A stretch of 64,000 nucleotides of DNA from Alterisphingorhabdus sp038748365 (GCA_038748365.1 JBCDIZ010000005.1:62001-126000), one strand, 5' to 3'; positions 7,505-17,301 are shown, counted from the stretch's first letter. Translations and numbers: made by a program. The notes: generated from the sequence alone by a model not told the origin.

Positions 7505-9205
7505 TCAGCGAAGCGCATTGTTGCTTGCATGCCACACCCGCTCACCACCAATCCAGGTCTCTAAAGGCCGAATCGTCCGAATCATCGATGGAGAAGCCAA
7601 AGTGATATCTTCATCGATTAAGAGAAAGTCGGCACGATGGCCTGGACTGAGTGATCCGAAACGCCCTTCAGCAAAGCCTGCCCAAGCAGCATCTATGGTA
7701 AAAGCGGCGAGTGCTTGTTCGCGCATGAGGCGTTCTTGCGGCTGCCATCCACCAAAAGGCTCGCCATTTTCATCCTCGCGGGTCATTGCGACTGCCAGGC
7801 CGACAAACGGGTTAGCCGCTTCAACCGGAGCGCCAGAACCAAAAGCCAGCCTTGTGCCGCTCTCGCTCAGGCTCCGCCAGGCATAAGCACCGGCGAGCCG
7901 TTCCGGACCGAGACGGCGCTCCGCCATCTCACGGTCAGATGTCTGATGCACGGGCTGCATTGAGGCAATAGCGCCATATTTTGCCAGGCGTGGCAGATCA
8001 GCAGGATCAAGTATCTGCGCATGTTCGATTCGCCAGCGCCGATCGGTGCCGAAGGTTTCAACCAGCTCTTCCATAGCATCCAGCACTTGCTGATTGGCCC
8101 GGTCGCCAACAGCCTGCACCGCGATCTGAAAGTCATCCATACTGGCGCGACTCATCAGGTTGAGGAGTTGGGTATCATCCAGGAACTGTAAGCCTGTTTC
8201 TTCCGGCGCGTCGGCATAGGGCTGTTTTAGCCATGCCCCATATGAGCCCAGCGCGCCATCCAGAGCCAGCTTCACTCCATTAAGCCGCAACCGGTCGTCA
8301 TAGAGCCAGGGTGTTGGCCCCGGGCCGCCAATGGTGATCATCGCGTCAATGCCATTAGCATATGACATGATACGCAGTTTCAGTGCGCCGCGATCGCCAG
8401 CGCGGCGATAGCTTTGCCAGGCTTCCATGGTGGTACCCATATCTGCCATGGCAGTGATACCCTGTGCCAACAGGATTTTCTGTGCCTCTTCAAAGGCCAA
8501 GTCGCGGTCAACCGGGCGTGGCGGTGGCACAAAACGACCGACAAGGTCTTCAGCAGCCGCAATGAATATGCCCGTCGGTTTGCCATTGGCGCGCTCAATC
8601 CGGCCACCAACGGGATTCGGCGTCTTTGCCGTAATCTTGGCAATCTCCATCGCCTTGCTGTTGGCCCATGCGGCCTGGCCATCAACGCGGCCGAGCAAAA
8701 CCGGGCGATCGCTGACCACAGAATCAATCTCGGCAGCAGTCGGGAATCGGCCTAAGCCCCATTTCTCCTGATTCCATCCACGACCGATAATCCAGGGACG
8801 ATTAGGGTAAAGTGCAGCATAGTCGGCAATCGCTGCCTGTGCTTCCTCGAGCGATGTGATCTGACTCAGATCAAGTGTCAGTGCCTGAAAACCGAGATCC
8901 ATGATATGACCATGCGCATCGACCATGCCGGGTATCAGCGTCTTGCCTTTGCCGTCGAGCTTGTAATCAATATCTTCAGGGCGATCATCGCGGCGCTCGA
9001 GCAACTGTGTCACCCGTCCATCATCATCGAAGATCAGCCCGGTAAAACGGATCAACTCGCCCTCGCGATCTAGAGTGATACCGTTGACATTATCGATCAG
9101 CGTATCGGCATAAGCTGCCGGGGCGAGTGCCACTAAAGCCATCATCGCAAAGGCGAGGGGGAACTTAGTCAATATTGCTTGCACTCCAGTCTTTCCATTC
9201 CTCAT
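7505..9205 (-). CDS. Exported amidohydrolase, YtcJ/metal-dependent hydrolase type
   Basis: A 566-residue amidohydrolase-superfamily protein. It has an N-terminal signal peptide ending near AAYA, the metal-binding VDAHGHIMDLG motif at about residue 95, then IGRGWNQEKWG, LDGALGSYGAWL and HAQILDPADLPRL with a late FGSGAPVEAANPF segment, all typical of the YtcJ-like group (Amidohydro_3). These enzymes hydrolyse C-N bonds with one or two metals in a TIM barrel. The substrate is unknown, and the signal peptide suggests periplasmic action. Its ATG overlaps the stop of the upstream dehydrogenase (ATGA), so the two form an operon, perhaps a small degradation pathway. Confidence 0.88.
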   Translation of the reverse strand: MRNGKTGVQAILTKFPLAFAMMALVALAPAAYADTLIDNVNGITLDREGELIRFTGLIFDDDGRVTQLLERRDDRPEDIDYKLDGKGKTLIPGMVDAHGHIMDLGFQALTLDLSQITSLEEAQAAIADYAALYPNRPWIIGRGWNQEKWGLGRFPTAAEIDSVVSDRPVLLGRVDGQAAWANSKAMEIAKITAKTPNPVGGRIERANGKPTGIFIAAAEDLVGRFVPPPRPVDRDLAFEEAQKILLAQGITAMADMGTTMEAWQSYRRAGDRGALKLRIMSYANGIDAMITIGGPGPTPWLYDDRLRLNGVKLALDGALGSYGAWLKQPYADAPEETGLQFLDDTQLLNLMSRASMDDFQIAVQAVGDRANQQVLDAMEELVETFGTDRRWRIEHAQILDPADLPRLAKYGAIASMQPVHQTSDREMAERRLGPERLAGAYAWRSLSESGTRLAFGSGAPVEAANPFVGLAVAMTREDENGEPFGGWQPQERLMREQALAAFTIDAAWAGFAEGRFGSLSPGHRADFLLIDEDITLASPSMIRTIRPLETWIGGERVWHASNNALR

Positions 9206-10098
9206 GGCTTCGCTATCCGCTGCACCAGCGCGCTGGTGTCTTGCCGACCCGCACCCATTTTCTGCAGCTCGGCATAAAATTGATCGACCAGTGCAGCGAC
9301 GGGCAGGGTGGCGCCATTGCTGCGCGCCTCTTCCAGCGCCAGCCCCAGATCCTTGCGCATCCAGTCGATGGCAAAGCCGAAATCGAAGCTGTCCTCATCC
9401 ATCGTCTTCCAGCGATTATCCATCTGCCAGCTTTGCGCCGCGCCGCCGGAAATCGCCTCGAACACCAGATCGGTATTAAGTCCGCTGGTCTGGGCAAAAC
9501 GCAGTCCCTCGGACAGCCCGCCCAACATCCCGGCGATGCAGATCTGGTTGACCATCTTGGTGGTTTGCCCCGCACCTGCCGGACCGACATGGACAATGCG
9601 CGCAGCATAGGCCTGCATCACCGGCTCGGCGCGCGTCATCGCATCGTCGCTGCCACCGCACATAATCGCCAGCGCACCATTTTCCGCACCCGCCTGACCG
9701 CCCGAAACCGGCGCATCAACGCAATGGATTTCGCGCGATTTACCCTCGACCGAAAGCTGTCGCGCCAGCCGTGCCGATACCGTGGTATGGTCGATAAACA
9801 GGCTGTCGGCAGGCATGGTCTCGAACAAACCATTGCGGCCCAGCGTTACGCCGGACAGATCATCGTCATTGCCGACACAACTGATCGCGATGGCGCAGCC
9901 CTTGGCCGCCTCAGCCGGATTATCATGCACTGAAAGCCGCGCTGCCAGATCGGGGGCATCGGCGACCAGCGCCGCCACCAGAGCCTCGGCCTTGGCCCGG
10001 CTGCGGTTGAACAGACGCAGCTCATGCCCGGCCTGCACCAGATGGCGCACCATCGGCCCGCCCATAATCCCGGTTCCGGCAAATGCGATTATCGCCAT
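9202..10098 (-). CDS. NAD(P)-dependent oxidoreductase, 3-hydroxyisobutyrate dehydrogenase family
   Basis: A 298-residue beta-hydroxyacid dehydrogenase. The Rossmann motif is GTGIMGGPMVRHL at the N-terminus. The substrate loop VDAPVSGGQAGAENG sits at about 120, and the catalytic Lys lies in AGAGQTTKMVNQI near residue 170. The family includes 3-hydroxyisobutyrate, tartronate semialdehyde and glyoxylate reductases; the exact substrate cannot be read from the sequence. It is the first gene of a two-gene operon with the amidohydrolase and is divergent from ilvA, with about 150 bp of shared promoter region. Confidence 0.9.
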   Translation of the reverse strand: MAIIAFAGTGIMGGPMVRHLVQAGHELRLFNRSRAKAEALVAALVADAPDLAARLSVHDNPAEAAKGCAIAISCVGNDDDLSGVTLGRNGLFETMPADSLFIDHTTVSARLARQLSVEGKSREIHCVDAPVSGGQAGAENGALAIMCGGSDDAMTRAEPVMQAYAARIVHVGPAGAGQTTKMVNQICIAGMLGGLSEGLRFAQTSGLNTDLVFEAISGGAAQSWQMDNRWKTMDEDSFDFGFAIDWMRKDLGLALEEARSNGATLPVAALVDQFYAELQKMGAGRQDTSALVQRIAKP

Positions 10099-10248
10099 AT
10101 TGGCAGGCTCCCCTTGTCTTCGTGTCGCTGCGCGTCTTTATCTTGCTCGCCTCATGGCGGCGGCGGGGCGGCATGGTCAAGCCCGTAGCGCGTTTTTGGA
10201 CAATTTGCCCCTTTGCATCATAGCGGCAAGGGTTTAGGCGATGGAGCC

Positions 10249-11499
10249 ATGAACAGCACAGCCACACAAATGCCCGACCCCGAGACCGCCGGCCTCACTA
10301 TCGCCGATGTCCATGCCGCGCATCAGCGTATTGCCGGAGCCGTCGTCCGCACCCCGACATTGCTCAGCCGTACCCTGTCGGAGATTACCGGCGCCAATGT
10401 CTATCTGAAGTTTGAGAATCTTCAGTTCACCGCGGCCTATAAAGAGCGTGGCGCGCTCAACTTCCTGCTGCAAATGCCCGAAGAGCTGCGCGCCAAAGGC
10501 GTTATTACCGCTTCGGCAGGCAACCATGCCCAGGCGCTGGCTTATCATGGCACCCGGCTGGGCGTGCCCGTCACCATCGTCATGCCGCAGCCGACACCGA
10601 CGGTAAAGGTGCAGCAGACCGAGGCCAATGGCGGCACCGTCATCCTGCATGGAGAGAAATTTGATGATGCCTATGCCCATTCCCGCGAGTTGGAGCAGGA
10701 GCGTGATCTGGTGTTCGTGCCGCCCTTTGACCATCCCTGGATCGCCGCAGGGCAGGGTACGGTTGCGCTGGAGATGCTTGAAGATTATCCCGAGATTGAT
10801 CATCTGGTCATCCCCATTGGCGGCGGCGGCCTGTTCTCCGGCATGGCGACGGCAGCGCGCGCGGTGAAGGACACAATCCGCCTTACCGGTGTCGAGGCAG
10901 AGCTATACCCTTCCATGTATGCCAAGGTGAACGGCTTTGAGATGCCGTGCGAAGGCGACACACTGGCCGAGGGTATTGCGGTCAAGGAGCCGGGGAAATT
11001 CACCGCCAAGATCGTTAAAAAATATGCCGATTCGCTGGTGCTGGTGAATGAGGGCTCATTGGAAAAGGCGGTCAGCCTGTTGCTGCAGATAGAAAAATCG
11101 GTGGTCGAAGGCGCGGGCGCCGCGGGCCTCGCCGCAATGCTGGCGCATCCGGAGAAATTTGCCGGACATAATGTCGGCGTGGTGCTGTGCGGCGGCAATA
11201 TCGATACTCGCCTGCTTGCCAATGTGCTGTTGCGCGATCTCGCCCGCTCAGGCCGCCTCGCGCGGCTGCGCATAAACCTGCAAGACCGCCCCGGCGCACT
11301 GTTCAAAGTGATGCGCATGTTCCACGAGCATAATGTGAACATCATCGAGATTTATCACCAGCGGGTCTTCACCAACCTGCCGGCCAAGGGTTTGATTACC
11401 GATATTGAATGCGAGGCGAGGGATGCGGAGCAACTGACACGGCTGATCAACGACCTGCGCGGGCAGCAATATCAGGTCGCGCGGGTGGAGTTGGCTTAA
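10249..11499 (+). CDS. ilvA: Threonine ammonia-lyase
   Basis: PLP enzyme that converts threonine to 2-oxobutanoate, the first step toward isoleucine. Length is 416 residues, the short form with a single C-terminal ACT-like domain. The PLP lysine is in the segment FTAAYKERGALNFL near residue 60; the phosphate loop is IPIGGGGLFSGMA, and VVLCGGNIDTRLL is typical. The ACT domain starts at about 340 (LQDRPGALFKVM). The start was placed at the ATG preceded by GGAG; an in-frame ATG exists at 10213 but lies before this SD. Feedback control by isoleucine through the ACT domain is family knowledge. Confidence 0.92.
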   Translation: MNSTATQMPDPETAGLTIADVHAAHQRIAGAVVRTPTLLSRTLSEITGANVYLKFENLQFTAAYKERGALNFLLQMPEELRAKGVITASAGNHAQALAYHGTRLGVPVTIVMPQPTPTVKVQQTEANGGTVILHGEKFDDAYAHSRELEQERDLVFVPPFDHPWIAAGQGTVALEMLEDYPEIDHLVIPIGGGGLFSGMATAARAVKDTIRLTGVEAELYPSMYAKVNGFEMPCEGDTLAEGIAVKEPGKFTAKIVKKYADSLVLVNEGSLEKAVSLLLQIEKSVVEGAGAAGLAAMLAHPEKFAGHNVGVVLCGGNIDTRLLANVLLRDLARSGRLARLRINLQDRPGALFKVMRMFHEHNVNIIEIYHQRVFTNLPAKGLITDIECEARDAEQLTRLINDLRGQQYQVARVELA

Positions 11500-11537
11500 G
11501 GGCTTTCCAATCCTCCTCCCACCAGAAGGAGAGCATT

Positions 11538-13235
11538 ATGTCCCTCTCTGTAGTTGAAGAAGAAGTCCGGCGATTCCTATCAGACCCATCGCCAGAAGTG
11601 CTTTGTATTAAAGGCAAATGGGGGGTTGGCAAAACCTTCGGCTGGAGAACATTCTTGCGTAAAGCGCGAGACGATCAGAAACTCGCGCTAGATCGATACG
11701 CCTATGTCTCCCTTTTCGGTCTGAACTCTTACGAGGAGCTGCGATATGCACTCTTCGAACGAACGGTATCTGGAAAGGATATTGGCGAAGACCCGACACC
11801 TTCCACCCTAAAATCAGTGATCAAAGATCGCGACATATGGAGGAAATTCAAACCTGTTGCAGAAGCCGCAGCAAGAATTTTCAACATGAACAGTGTAACA
11901 GATGCTCTCGCTAAAGGGGCAACACTCTTTGTTCGAGAGCAGCTTGTCTGCCTCGATGACTTGGAGAGAGCCGGAGAAGGCCTTCGCACACGAGAGATCA
12001 TGGGTTTAGCATCGCTTTTGAAAGAGGAGCGCAAATGCAAGGTTGTGCTTTTGTTAAACGATGAAGAACACAACGATAAAGATGAGTTCGATGCTCAACT
12101 CGAAAAGGTAGCGGATGTCACTTTGACATTTGCGCCAACCGCTATCGAAGCGGCTAATATTGCACTCGATCATAGCGCCCCATTTGCGGATATGATTAGG
12201 CCTAGGATTGAGCAGCTAGGCATTACCAATATCCGCGTCATAAGGAAGATCGAACGACTTGCTGATCGATTGGGCAATCTTTTGACGGACTATGATCACG
12301 CTATAGTAAATGACTCTATCGCGACTTTGGTGCTGGCAAGTTGGTCTGTTCAACAACCGAAACTTGCACCGTCAGTCGACATAATGCGTCGATACAATAC
12401 ACTGGCAATGGCTATTAAATCAGATGAAGAGACTGTTGATCCTGAACTCAAGCGCTTCAAAGAGATAATATCTGACTACCCGTTCAATTATGCCAATGAC
12501 CTCGACAAAGCGGTGATAGATGGCGCTGAGGCTGGGTACTTTGTAGAGGCAGAGATCAAAAAAGCTGCAACAGAAGTCGAAGCCTTTCTTAAGGCCAACA
12601 CGCGTAACAGCGCGCTTAGTCAAGCTTGGGAAAAACTTTACCACGGATCACTTGCAACAGAAGATGATGAGTTCTTAGATGCTGTGCATGCTGGCGCTAT
12701 CAAGGACGCCGCTTTCGTAACACCCGTTAACCTCAATAGTGCGATTTATATCTTGCGCGTTTGTGGAAGAGAGCAGCAAGCGTTAGAAGTGCTCTCAGCC
12801 TATATGGAAGCCCATAAAGATGAATTGCCTGAGTTCTTTGACTTGTCGCCCCATTTTTTGGGTGAAGGTGATGTCGAAGAGATACTGGTCGAAGCCTTCG
12901 CAAACGCCCGTGCAAATTATGTTGACCCGCGCGATCCTTTTGAAGTTCTAAAGCATATGGGCGAAAAAAGGGGCTGGGATAGGCGTGATGCTATGTTGAT
13001 GGCAAAGCAAAGCGTCGATGATTTTGAAAGCATGTTTGAAGCTTTGGAAGGCGACCAGATTAGAAATTCGATCGAAATCCTGCAATCGCTTGGACGTTCT
13101 CAACAAGAGGGAAGCGAGGAAGTCGAAAAGTCAACAACCGAAGCCTTGAGGCGGATTGCAGTGAAGTCATCGTTACGCGCACGCAAAGTTGCAAGGTTTG
13201 GAGTGACCCTCGATGAAGAGAATTACGGTGAATAA
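11538..13235 (+). CDS. P-loop NTPase (KAP/STAND-like), unknown role
   Basis: A 565-residue soluble protein. Walker A is GKWGVGKT at residues 26-33 and Walker B is LVCLDDLER at about 136-144, followed by a sensor-like VVLLLNDEEHND. The segment YVSLFGLNSYEELRYALFE after Walker A is typical of a P-loop family often found stand-alone in bacterial defence or accessory regions. The remaining 350 residues are helical and acidic without a recognised effector. No membrane helix was seen. The start is the ATG behind AAGGAG. Codon use is more AT-rich than in ilvA or the genes beyond, and it has no operon partner, so recent acquisition is inferred. A defence role is possible but unproven. Confidence 0.75.
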   Translation: MSLSVVEEEVRRFLSDPSPEVLCIKGKWGVGKTFGWRTFLRKARDDQKLALDRYAYVSLFGLNSYEELRYALFERTVSGKDIGEDPTPSTLKSVIKDRDIWRKFKPVAEAAARIFNMNSVTDALAKGATLFVREQLVCLDDLERAGEGLRTREIMGLASLLKEERKCKVVLLLNDEEHNDKDEFDAQLEKVADVTLTFAPTAIEAANIALDHSAPFADMIRPRIEQLGITNIRVIRKIERLADRLGNLLTDYDHAIVNDSIATLVLASWSVQQPKLAPSVDIMRRYNTLAMAIKSDEETVDPELKRFKEIISDYPFNYANDLDKAVIDGAEAGYFVEAEIKKAATEVEAFLKANTRNSALSQAWEKLYHGSLATEDDEFLDAVHAGAIKDAAFVTPVNLNSAIYILRVCGREQQALEVLSAYMEAHKDELPEFFDLSPHFLGEGDVEEILVEAFANARANYVDPRDPFEVLKHMGEKRGWDRRDAMLMAKQSVDDFESMFEALEGDQIRNSIEILQSLGRSQQEGSEEVEKSTTEALRRIAVKSSLRARKVARFGVTLDEENYGE

Positions 13236-13263
13236 CGCTGACAGCTCAGCGAATCCCCAACCC

Positions 13264-14505
13264 CTACTCCTCCAAACAACCCGGCACATTCAAATCAAAA
13301 ACATATGCAGCACCGGTATTACCTGGCTTGGTGACGATAAAGCCGGGCGCGCCGACGGCGATGTGGTTTTCGTTCATCGCAAGGCCCCATCCGAATACGT
13401 CTTCGCCCGCACTCTCTGACGAAACCAGCTTGCGGGTGACAAGCCAGTCTTTCCCCTTTTTCTGATAAAGATAAACCGCACCGGCATCGGTAACTCTGGC
13501 ATCATGCAAAATTGATCCCACTGCCAGCGTGTCGCCAGAAATGGCAACGCGCGTTCCAAATCTGTCATTGGCTGCGCCGTCAGGTGGAGTCAGCTTGGCT
13601 TCCTGCTGCCATTCCCTGTCGGTTCGTCTGAATAGATAGGTAGCACCGGCATTCTCTGCGCGTTGGTTATCCCGGGCCGCGCCTATCAGCGCGAGGTCTC
13701 CATGAAGGTGGACGCGAATGCCAAATAAATCGCCCGCGGCCGCATCACTCGCGGTTAATTTGGTTTTGAACTGCCAATCGCCGGCTTCACGGTGGAAGAT
13801 ATAGGCTGAGCCGGCATTTTCTCCCCCTTGGTCCGTCAAATCCGCACCGACAAGCAACCGGCCATCAGAGAGGGAGAGGCTGATACCAAAGACATCACCC
13901 GCCGCGCCGTCAGGGGCTGAAAGGACAGCCGTCTGGTTCCACTGCCCGTTGGTATTTTCAAAAATATACACCACGCCAGCATCGTCAGCAACGCTATCAT
14001 TTCTGGGGGCACCAATCGCAACTGTGTCGTCATCTATTGCGATGCTGTATCCGAACTCATCACCTGTCGCAGCATTTGCGGCGGTCAGCTTAGTTAGCTG
14101 CTGCCAATCCGACCCGCGCCGTGCAAAAAGATAGACGGCGCCAGCGTCCTCTTCTGCCGCATCGTGTCGCCGGGCACCGATAACCGCTATGTCCGCGCCT
14201 ATTGCAACGGCACCGCCAAAATTATCGCCAGCGGCGCCATCCGCTGCACTGAGCACCGCTTCGCTGAGCCAGTTGTCCCCCTTTTTTACAAAAACGGTTG
14301 CATATTCCGACAGGCCCTCGCTGGCACTTCCTTGCGCACCTACGAGCAGCCTGTCATCTGAAAAGGCGACGCTGAAGCCGAAGAAATCGTTGGGCTTTGG
14401 CTCAACTCCTGTCAGTCTTTGACCTTCGGTTTGTTGGCATATCGCTTGTCCTGATGGAACCAGAGGACTGGGAAGCATAAGCAACATGCTCAACCATACA
14501 GACAC
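13264..14505 (-). CDS. Secreted FG-GAP repeat beta-propeller protein
   Basis: A 413-residue protein with a signal peptide (MSVWLSMLLMLPSPLVPSGQ) and seven repeats of about 50 residues. Each repeat has the pattern G-D/N-x-F-G-x-x-V/I, then L-A/L-V-G-A, then D-A-G-A-V-Y-L-F, as in GDEFGYSIAI and AGVVYIFEN. Seven blades match an integrin-alpha-like propeller. Such proteins are exported and bind ligands or calcium; no enzyme domain is attached. It is convergent with the P-loop NTPase gene. Ligand unknown. Confidence 0.85.
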   Translation of the reverse strand: MSVWLSMLLMLPSPLVPSGQAICQQTEGQRLTGVEPKPNDFFGFSVAFSDDRLLVGAQGSASEGLSEYATVFVKKGDNWLSEAVLSAADGAAGDNFGGAVAIGADIAVIGARRHDAAEEDAGAVYLFARRGSDWQQLTKLTAANAATGDEFGYSIAIDDDTVAIGAPRNDSVADDAGVVYIFENTNGQWNQTAVLSAPDGAAGDVFGISLSLSDGRLLVGADLTDQGGENAGSAYIFHREAGDWQFKTKLTASDAAAGDLFGIRVHLHGDLALIGAARDNQRAENAGATYLFRRTDREWQQEAKLTPPDGAANDRFGTRVAISGDTLAVGSILHDARVTDAGAVYLYQKKGKDWLVTRKLVSSESAGEDVFGWGLAMNENHIAVGAPGFIVTKPGNTGAAYVFDLNVPGCLEE

Positions 14506-14619
14506 TATTTTCTCTCGCTTCTCATAATTGTGAAATGGGCAATTTAGGCCATGGCCTCATCAAAACCCTTGCGCGGAAAACCTTGAAATCATCCATACGC
14601 GCCAGCACCAAAAATATCA

Positions 14620-15483
14620 TCAGGCTGCCAGCAATGTGTCCAGCATAGCAACAAGCTCTTGCTGTGTCTTCGGGTTTGCGGCGAGGGCGGGTATCGTCTT
14701 TTGCTTGCGGTTGGCGACATAAATTCCGCTGCGTCCATCAAAGGCTAGTGCATCGGCGCTGTCCACGACTTTTTGTGCCTGCTTGTCCGCCGGGCTGAAT
14801 AGAAACGGTGCCAGCCATGCCAGTATCTTTGGCATTCCCGAAGTGTTGTTGGTCGTCATCGGGGTTTTGGTCGCGCCGGGATCGATGGCGCGGATCAGAA
14901 TATTGTCCGACTGTAAATCCTCGGCAAGGGCGGCGGACAAAGCGGTTACCGCCAATTTGGTCTGGGCATAGGTGGTCATAAGACCGCCGACAATGTCCGG
15001 ATTGGCGAGATTTTCCAGGTCGAGCTTCTTGGTTGAATCTATCACACCTGATGAAAGGTTGACGATCATCGCCGCGGGCTCACCCGTTGGCCGCGCCATC
15101 TTTGCACGCAGGCCCTTGATCAGCTGATAGGGTGCCAAGGTGTTTACGGCGAATTGGGACTCATAGCCCTGTGCGCTGAGCACCTTTTCCGCAGTCAGGA
15201 TGCCGGAATTGTTATACAGCGCGTCTATTCTGCCGGGGAGCGCAACGATGCTGGCGGCAGCAGCAGTGATCTGCGCTATATCCATCAAATCGGCTGTGAC
15301 CAGTTCGATGGTTAATTCCGGATGCGCGGCCAATATCTCCGAACGCTGGGCGTTGGCTTTTGCTTCGGAGCGATTGACCAAAATCATCGCATCACCGCGC
15401 TTGGCAAGTATCTTCACAATTTCGCTGCCTATTCCCCCGGTAGACCCTGTGATGACGGTCCAGTTTGCATTGGTCTGTGTCAT
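14620..15483 (-). CDS. Short-chain dehydrogenase/reductase
   Basis: A 287-residue SDR. The cofactor motif is TGSTGGIGSEIV near residue 12, then LYNNSGI (the NNAG equivalent) and the catalytic YAQTK. It resembles the retinol-dehydrogenase/protochlorophyllide-reductase-like branch, which acts on varied carbonyls; the substrate is unknown. It is divergent from a MarR regulator 77 bp away, with a palindrome between them, so it is probably the regulator's target. Confidence 0.88.
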   Translation of the reverse strand: MTQTNANWTVITGSTGGIGSEIVKILAKRGDAMILVNRSEAKANAQRSEILAAHPELTIELVTADLMDIAQITAAAASIVALPGRIDALYNNSGILTAEKVLSAQGYESQFAVNTLAPYQLIKGLRAKMARPTGEPAAMIVNLSSGVIDSTKKLDLENLANPDIVGGLMTTYAQTKLAVTALSAALAEDLQSDNILIRAIDPGATKTPMTTNNTSGMPKILAWLAPFLFSPADKQAQKVVDSADALAFDGRSGIYVANRKQKTIPALAANPKTQQELVAMLDTLLAA

Positions 15484-15511
15484 TTGTTAATTTCCATTGA
15501 ATGTTTCATGA

Positions 15512-15538
15512 TGAATATACTTATAGTGTATATATTCA
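15512..15538. promoter_or_regulatory. Inverted repeat between SDR and MarR genes, probable operator
   Basis: TGAATATAC, a short spacer, then GTATATATTCA form a near-palindrome in the 77-bp divergent promoter region. Size, AT-rich half-sites and position are those of a MarR-family operator, so autoregulation and control of the SDR gene are inferred. Confidence 0.55.
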
Positions 15539-15559
15539 CGATATCAAAGCGAAATAGCC

Positions 15560-15979
15560 ATGCTTTCTCCGGCTGATACAATTTGCCAGTTTATCCCACC
15601 CTTTTTACGGTTTTTGCGCGATATTCTGGCCGAACTGAATATGTCTCCAGCGCGGTTTCAGATTCTGCAGGCCCTAAAACAGGGCGGGGCGCTTTCGATG
15701 GTGGAGGTTGCGGACCGTCTTTCGGTGACCAAGCGCAATATAACAACACTGGTCGATGGCCTGGAAAAGGAGGGTCTGGCGGTTCGTCGCCCGCACCCGA
15801 CCGACAGACGCTCGACGCTTGTGGAACTGACCAGTGCAGGCGAGGCGCTGTTTACCAAAGCGGCGGCGCTTCAAAAGGAGCATCTTGAAGAGCTATTGGC
15901 CAATTTGGAGCCATCCCGGCAAAAGGATATGGCTCAAGCCCTTACAGATCTTACCAATACGCTCATGACAAAAGCATAA
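15560..15979 (+). CDS. MarR family transcriptional regulator
   Basis: A 139-residue winged-helix regulator. The recognition region is LSMVEVADRLSVTKRNITTL and the wing is DGLEKEGLAVRRPHPTDRRS, with the diagnostic DRR followed by LVELTSAGEALF. The C-terminal helices would form the dimer interface. It is divergent from the SDR gene, and the intergenic palindrome at 15512-15538 is a likely binding site. The inducing ligand is unknown, probably a small aromatic or aldehyde as for many MarR proteins. Confidence 0.92.
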   Translation: MLSPADTICQFIPPFLRFLRDILAELNMSPARFQILQALKQGGALSMVEVADRLSVTKRNITTLVDGLEKEGLAVRRPHPTDRRSTLVELTSAGEALFTKAAALQKEHLEELLANLEPSRQKDMAQALTDLTNTLMTKA

Positions 15980-16233
15980 TCTAACCCGGTCAGATATGGC
16001 TTCGATGAATGGAGGATGTGTGTCTGGTTCGGCGCTTTTCGGGTTGTCTGCAACCCTACCCATATTCAAAACCGGTTCACCAACTTGACGAATGTTACAA
16101 GATAACATAGCCGGACGTGATCATATAGTTTCTGTCCTAACGGCCGTTCTTCGACCTGTTCATTTGCAATGATCAAGGATTACCCCTCGGAAACTGAAAG
16201 CCATATTCGACCCATCAGGACAAAGCAGAAACC

Positions 16234-17301
16234 ATGGACACATACCCTGTTGTTATTATTGGCGCTGGACCGGCCGGAATCGGCATTGGGGCGCTGCTTT
16301 CACAATGTGCGGTACCGGCGCTGATATTGGAACGCGGCCGTATCGGAGAAAGCATGAAGCGCTGGCCGAAGGAAACGCGTTTTATCTCGCCATCCTTTAC
16401 CGGCAACTTTTTTGGTGCGGTTGATCTGAATGCGATTACGCCCGACAGCTCGCCCGCCTTCGGGATGCAGACAGAGCATCCATCGGGCGTGCAATATATG
16501 GACTATCTTGAAGATGTCGCCGATATCCACAAGCTGGATATTGAAGAGGGCGTCGAGGTTCTCGACTTTGAGGTCCAGGATAATGGCATGATACTGCTCA
16601 CCACAAGCGAGGGCGATGTGCAATGCCATGCGCTGATCTGGGCCGGGGGAGAATTTCAATATAAGAAAACCATACCGCACACGATACGCGTCGGCGAATC
16701 CTACAAGGCTCTGCCCCAAGGGCATCATGTCATTATCGGCGGCGCGGAAAGCGGCATGGAGACGGCATATAATCTGGTGAAAAACGGCTCTACGGTAAGT
16801 GTCGTCGATCCGTCAGCGCCCTGGGCCACACGGGTTAGCGATTCCAGCTATGGCCTCAGCCCATTCACATTTTCGCGTGTGCGCTTTCTGGAAAAGAGCG
16901 AAAAAGCAGAGTTTATTCCGGAAGCTGCTGAAGAGATCACCGACAAAACGGTGCGGACGCAAAGCCGTGTTCTCAACCTTGAGCATCCGGCGATCGACGC
17001 CACCGGCTTTGACATACAGCAAAGCTTGGCCGGAAAGCTGTTCGACTTCAAAGATGGCCATCCCGCTTTGACCGAACATGATGAGAGCACGATCCACAAA
17101 AATGTCTATCTCGTTGGCCCTAATGTTCAGCACGACAAGGCGATATTCTGCTTCATCTACAAATATCGCCAGCGCTTTGCTGTGATTGTGAACGAGATGC
17201 TGCGCCGCTGGGAAACGCAGAGTCCGATGATTGCCGACTATGCCGCCAAGGGCTTTTTCCTCGATGATCTGAGCTGTTGCGACGGGGAATGCGAATGCTG
17301 A
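16234..17301 (+). CDS. FAD-dependent pyridine-nucleotide oxidoreductase with Cys-rich tail
   Basis: A 355-residue flavoprotein. The FAD dinucleotide motif is VIIGAGPAGIGIGALL at the N-terminus; the second, NAD(P)H-binding motif is VIIGGAESGMETAYNLV near residue 168. The late segment NVYLVGPNVQH is typical of the family. The C-terminus ends in SCCDGECEC, five Cys in the last nine residues, which could bind a soft metal or metalloid or act in thiol exchange. It overlaps the transporter gene by seven bases. Comparable flavoproteins are encoded beside ACR3 arsenite exporters (sometimes called ArsO), so a role in metalloid handling is plausible but not shown. Confidence 0.82.
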   Translation: MDTYPVVIIGAGPAGIGIGALLSQCAVPALILERGRIGESMKRWPKETRFISPSFTGNFFGAVDLNAITPDSSPAFGMQTEHPSGVQYMDYLEDVADIHKLDIEEGVEVLDFEVQDNGMILLTTSEGDVQCHALIWAGGEFQYKKTIPHTIRVGESYKALPQGHHVIIGGAESGMETAYNLVKNGSTVSVVDPSAPWATRVSDSSYGLSPFTFSRVRFLEKSEKAEFIPEAAEEITDKTVRTQSRVLNLEHPAIDATGFDIQQSLAGKLFDFKDGHPALTEHDESTIHKNVYLVGPNVQHDKAIFCFIYKYRQRFAVIVNEMLRRWETQSPMIADYAAKGFFLDDLSCCDGECEC

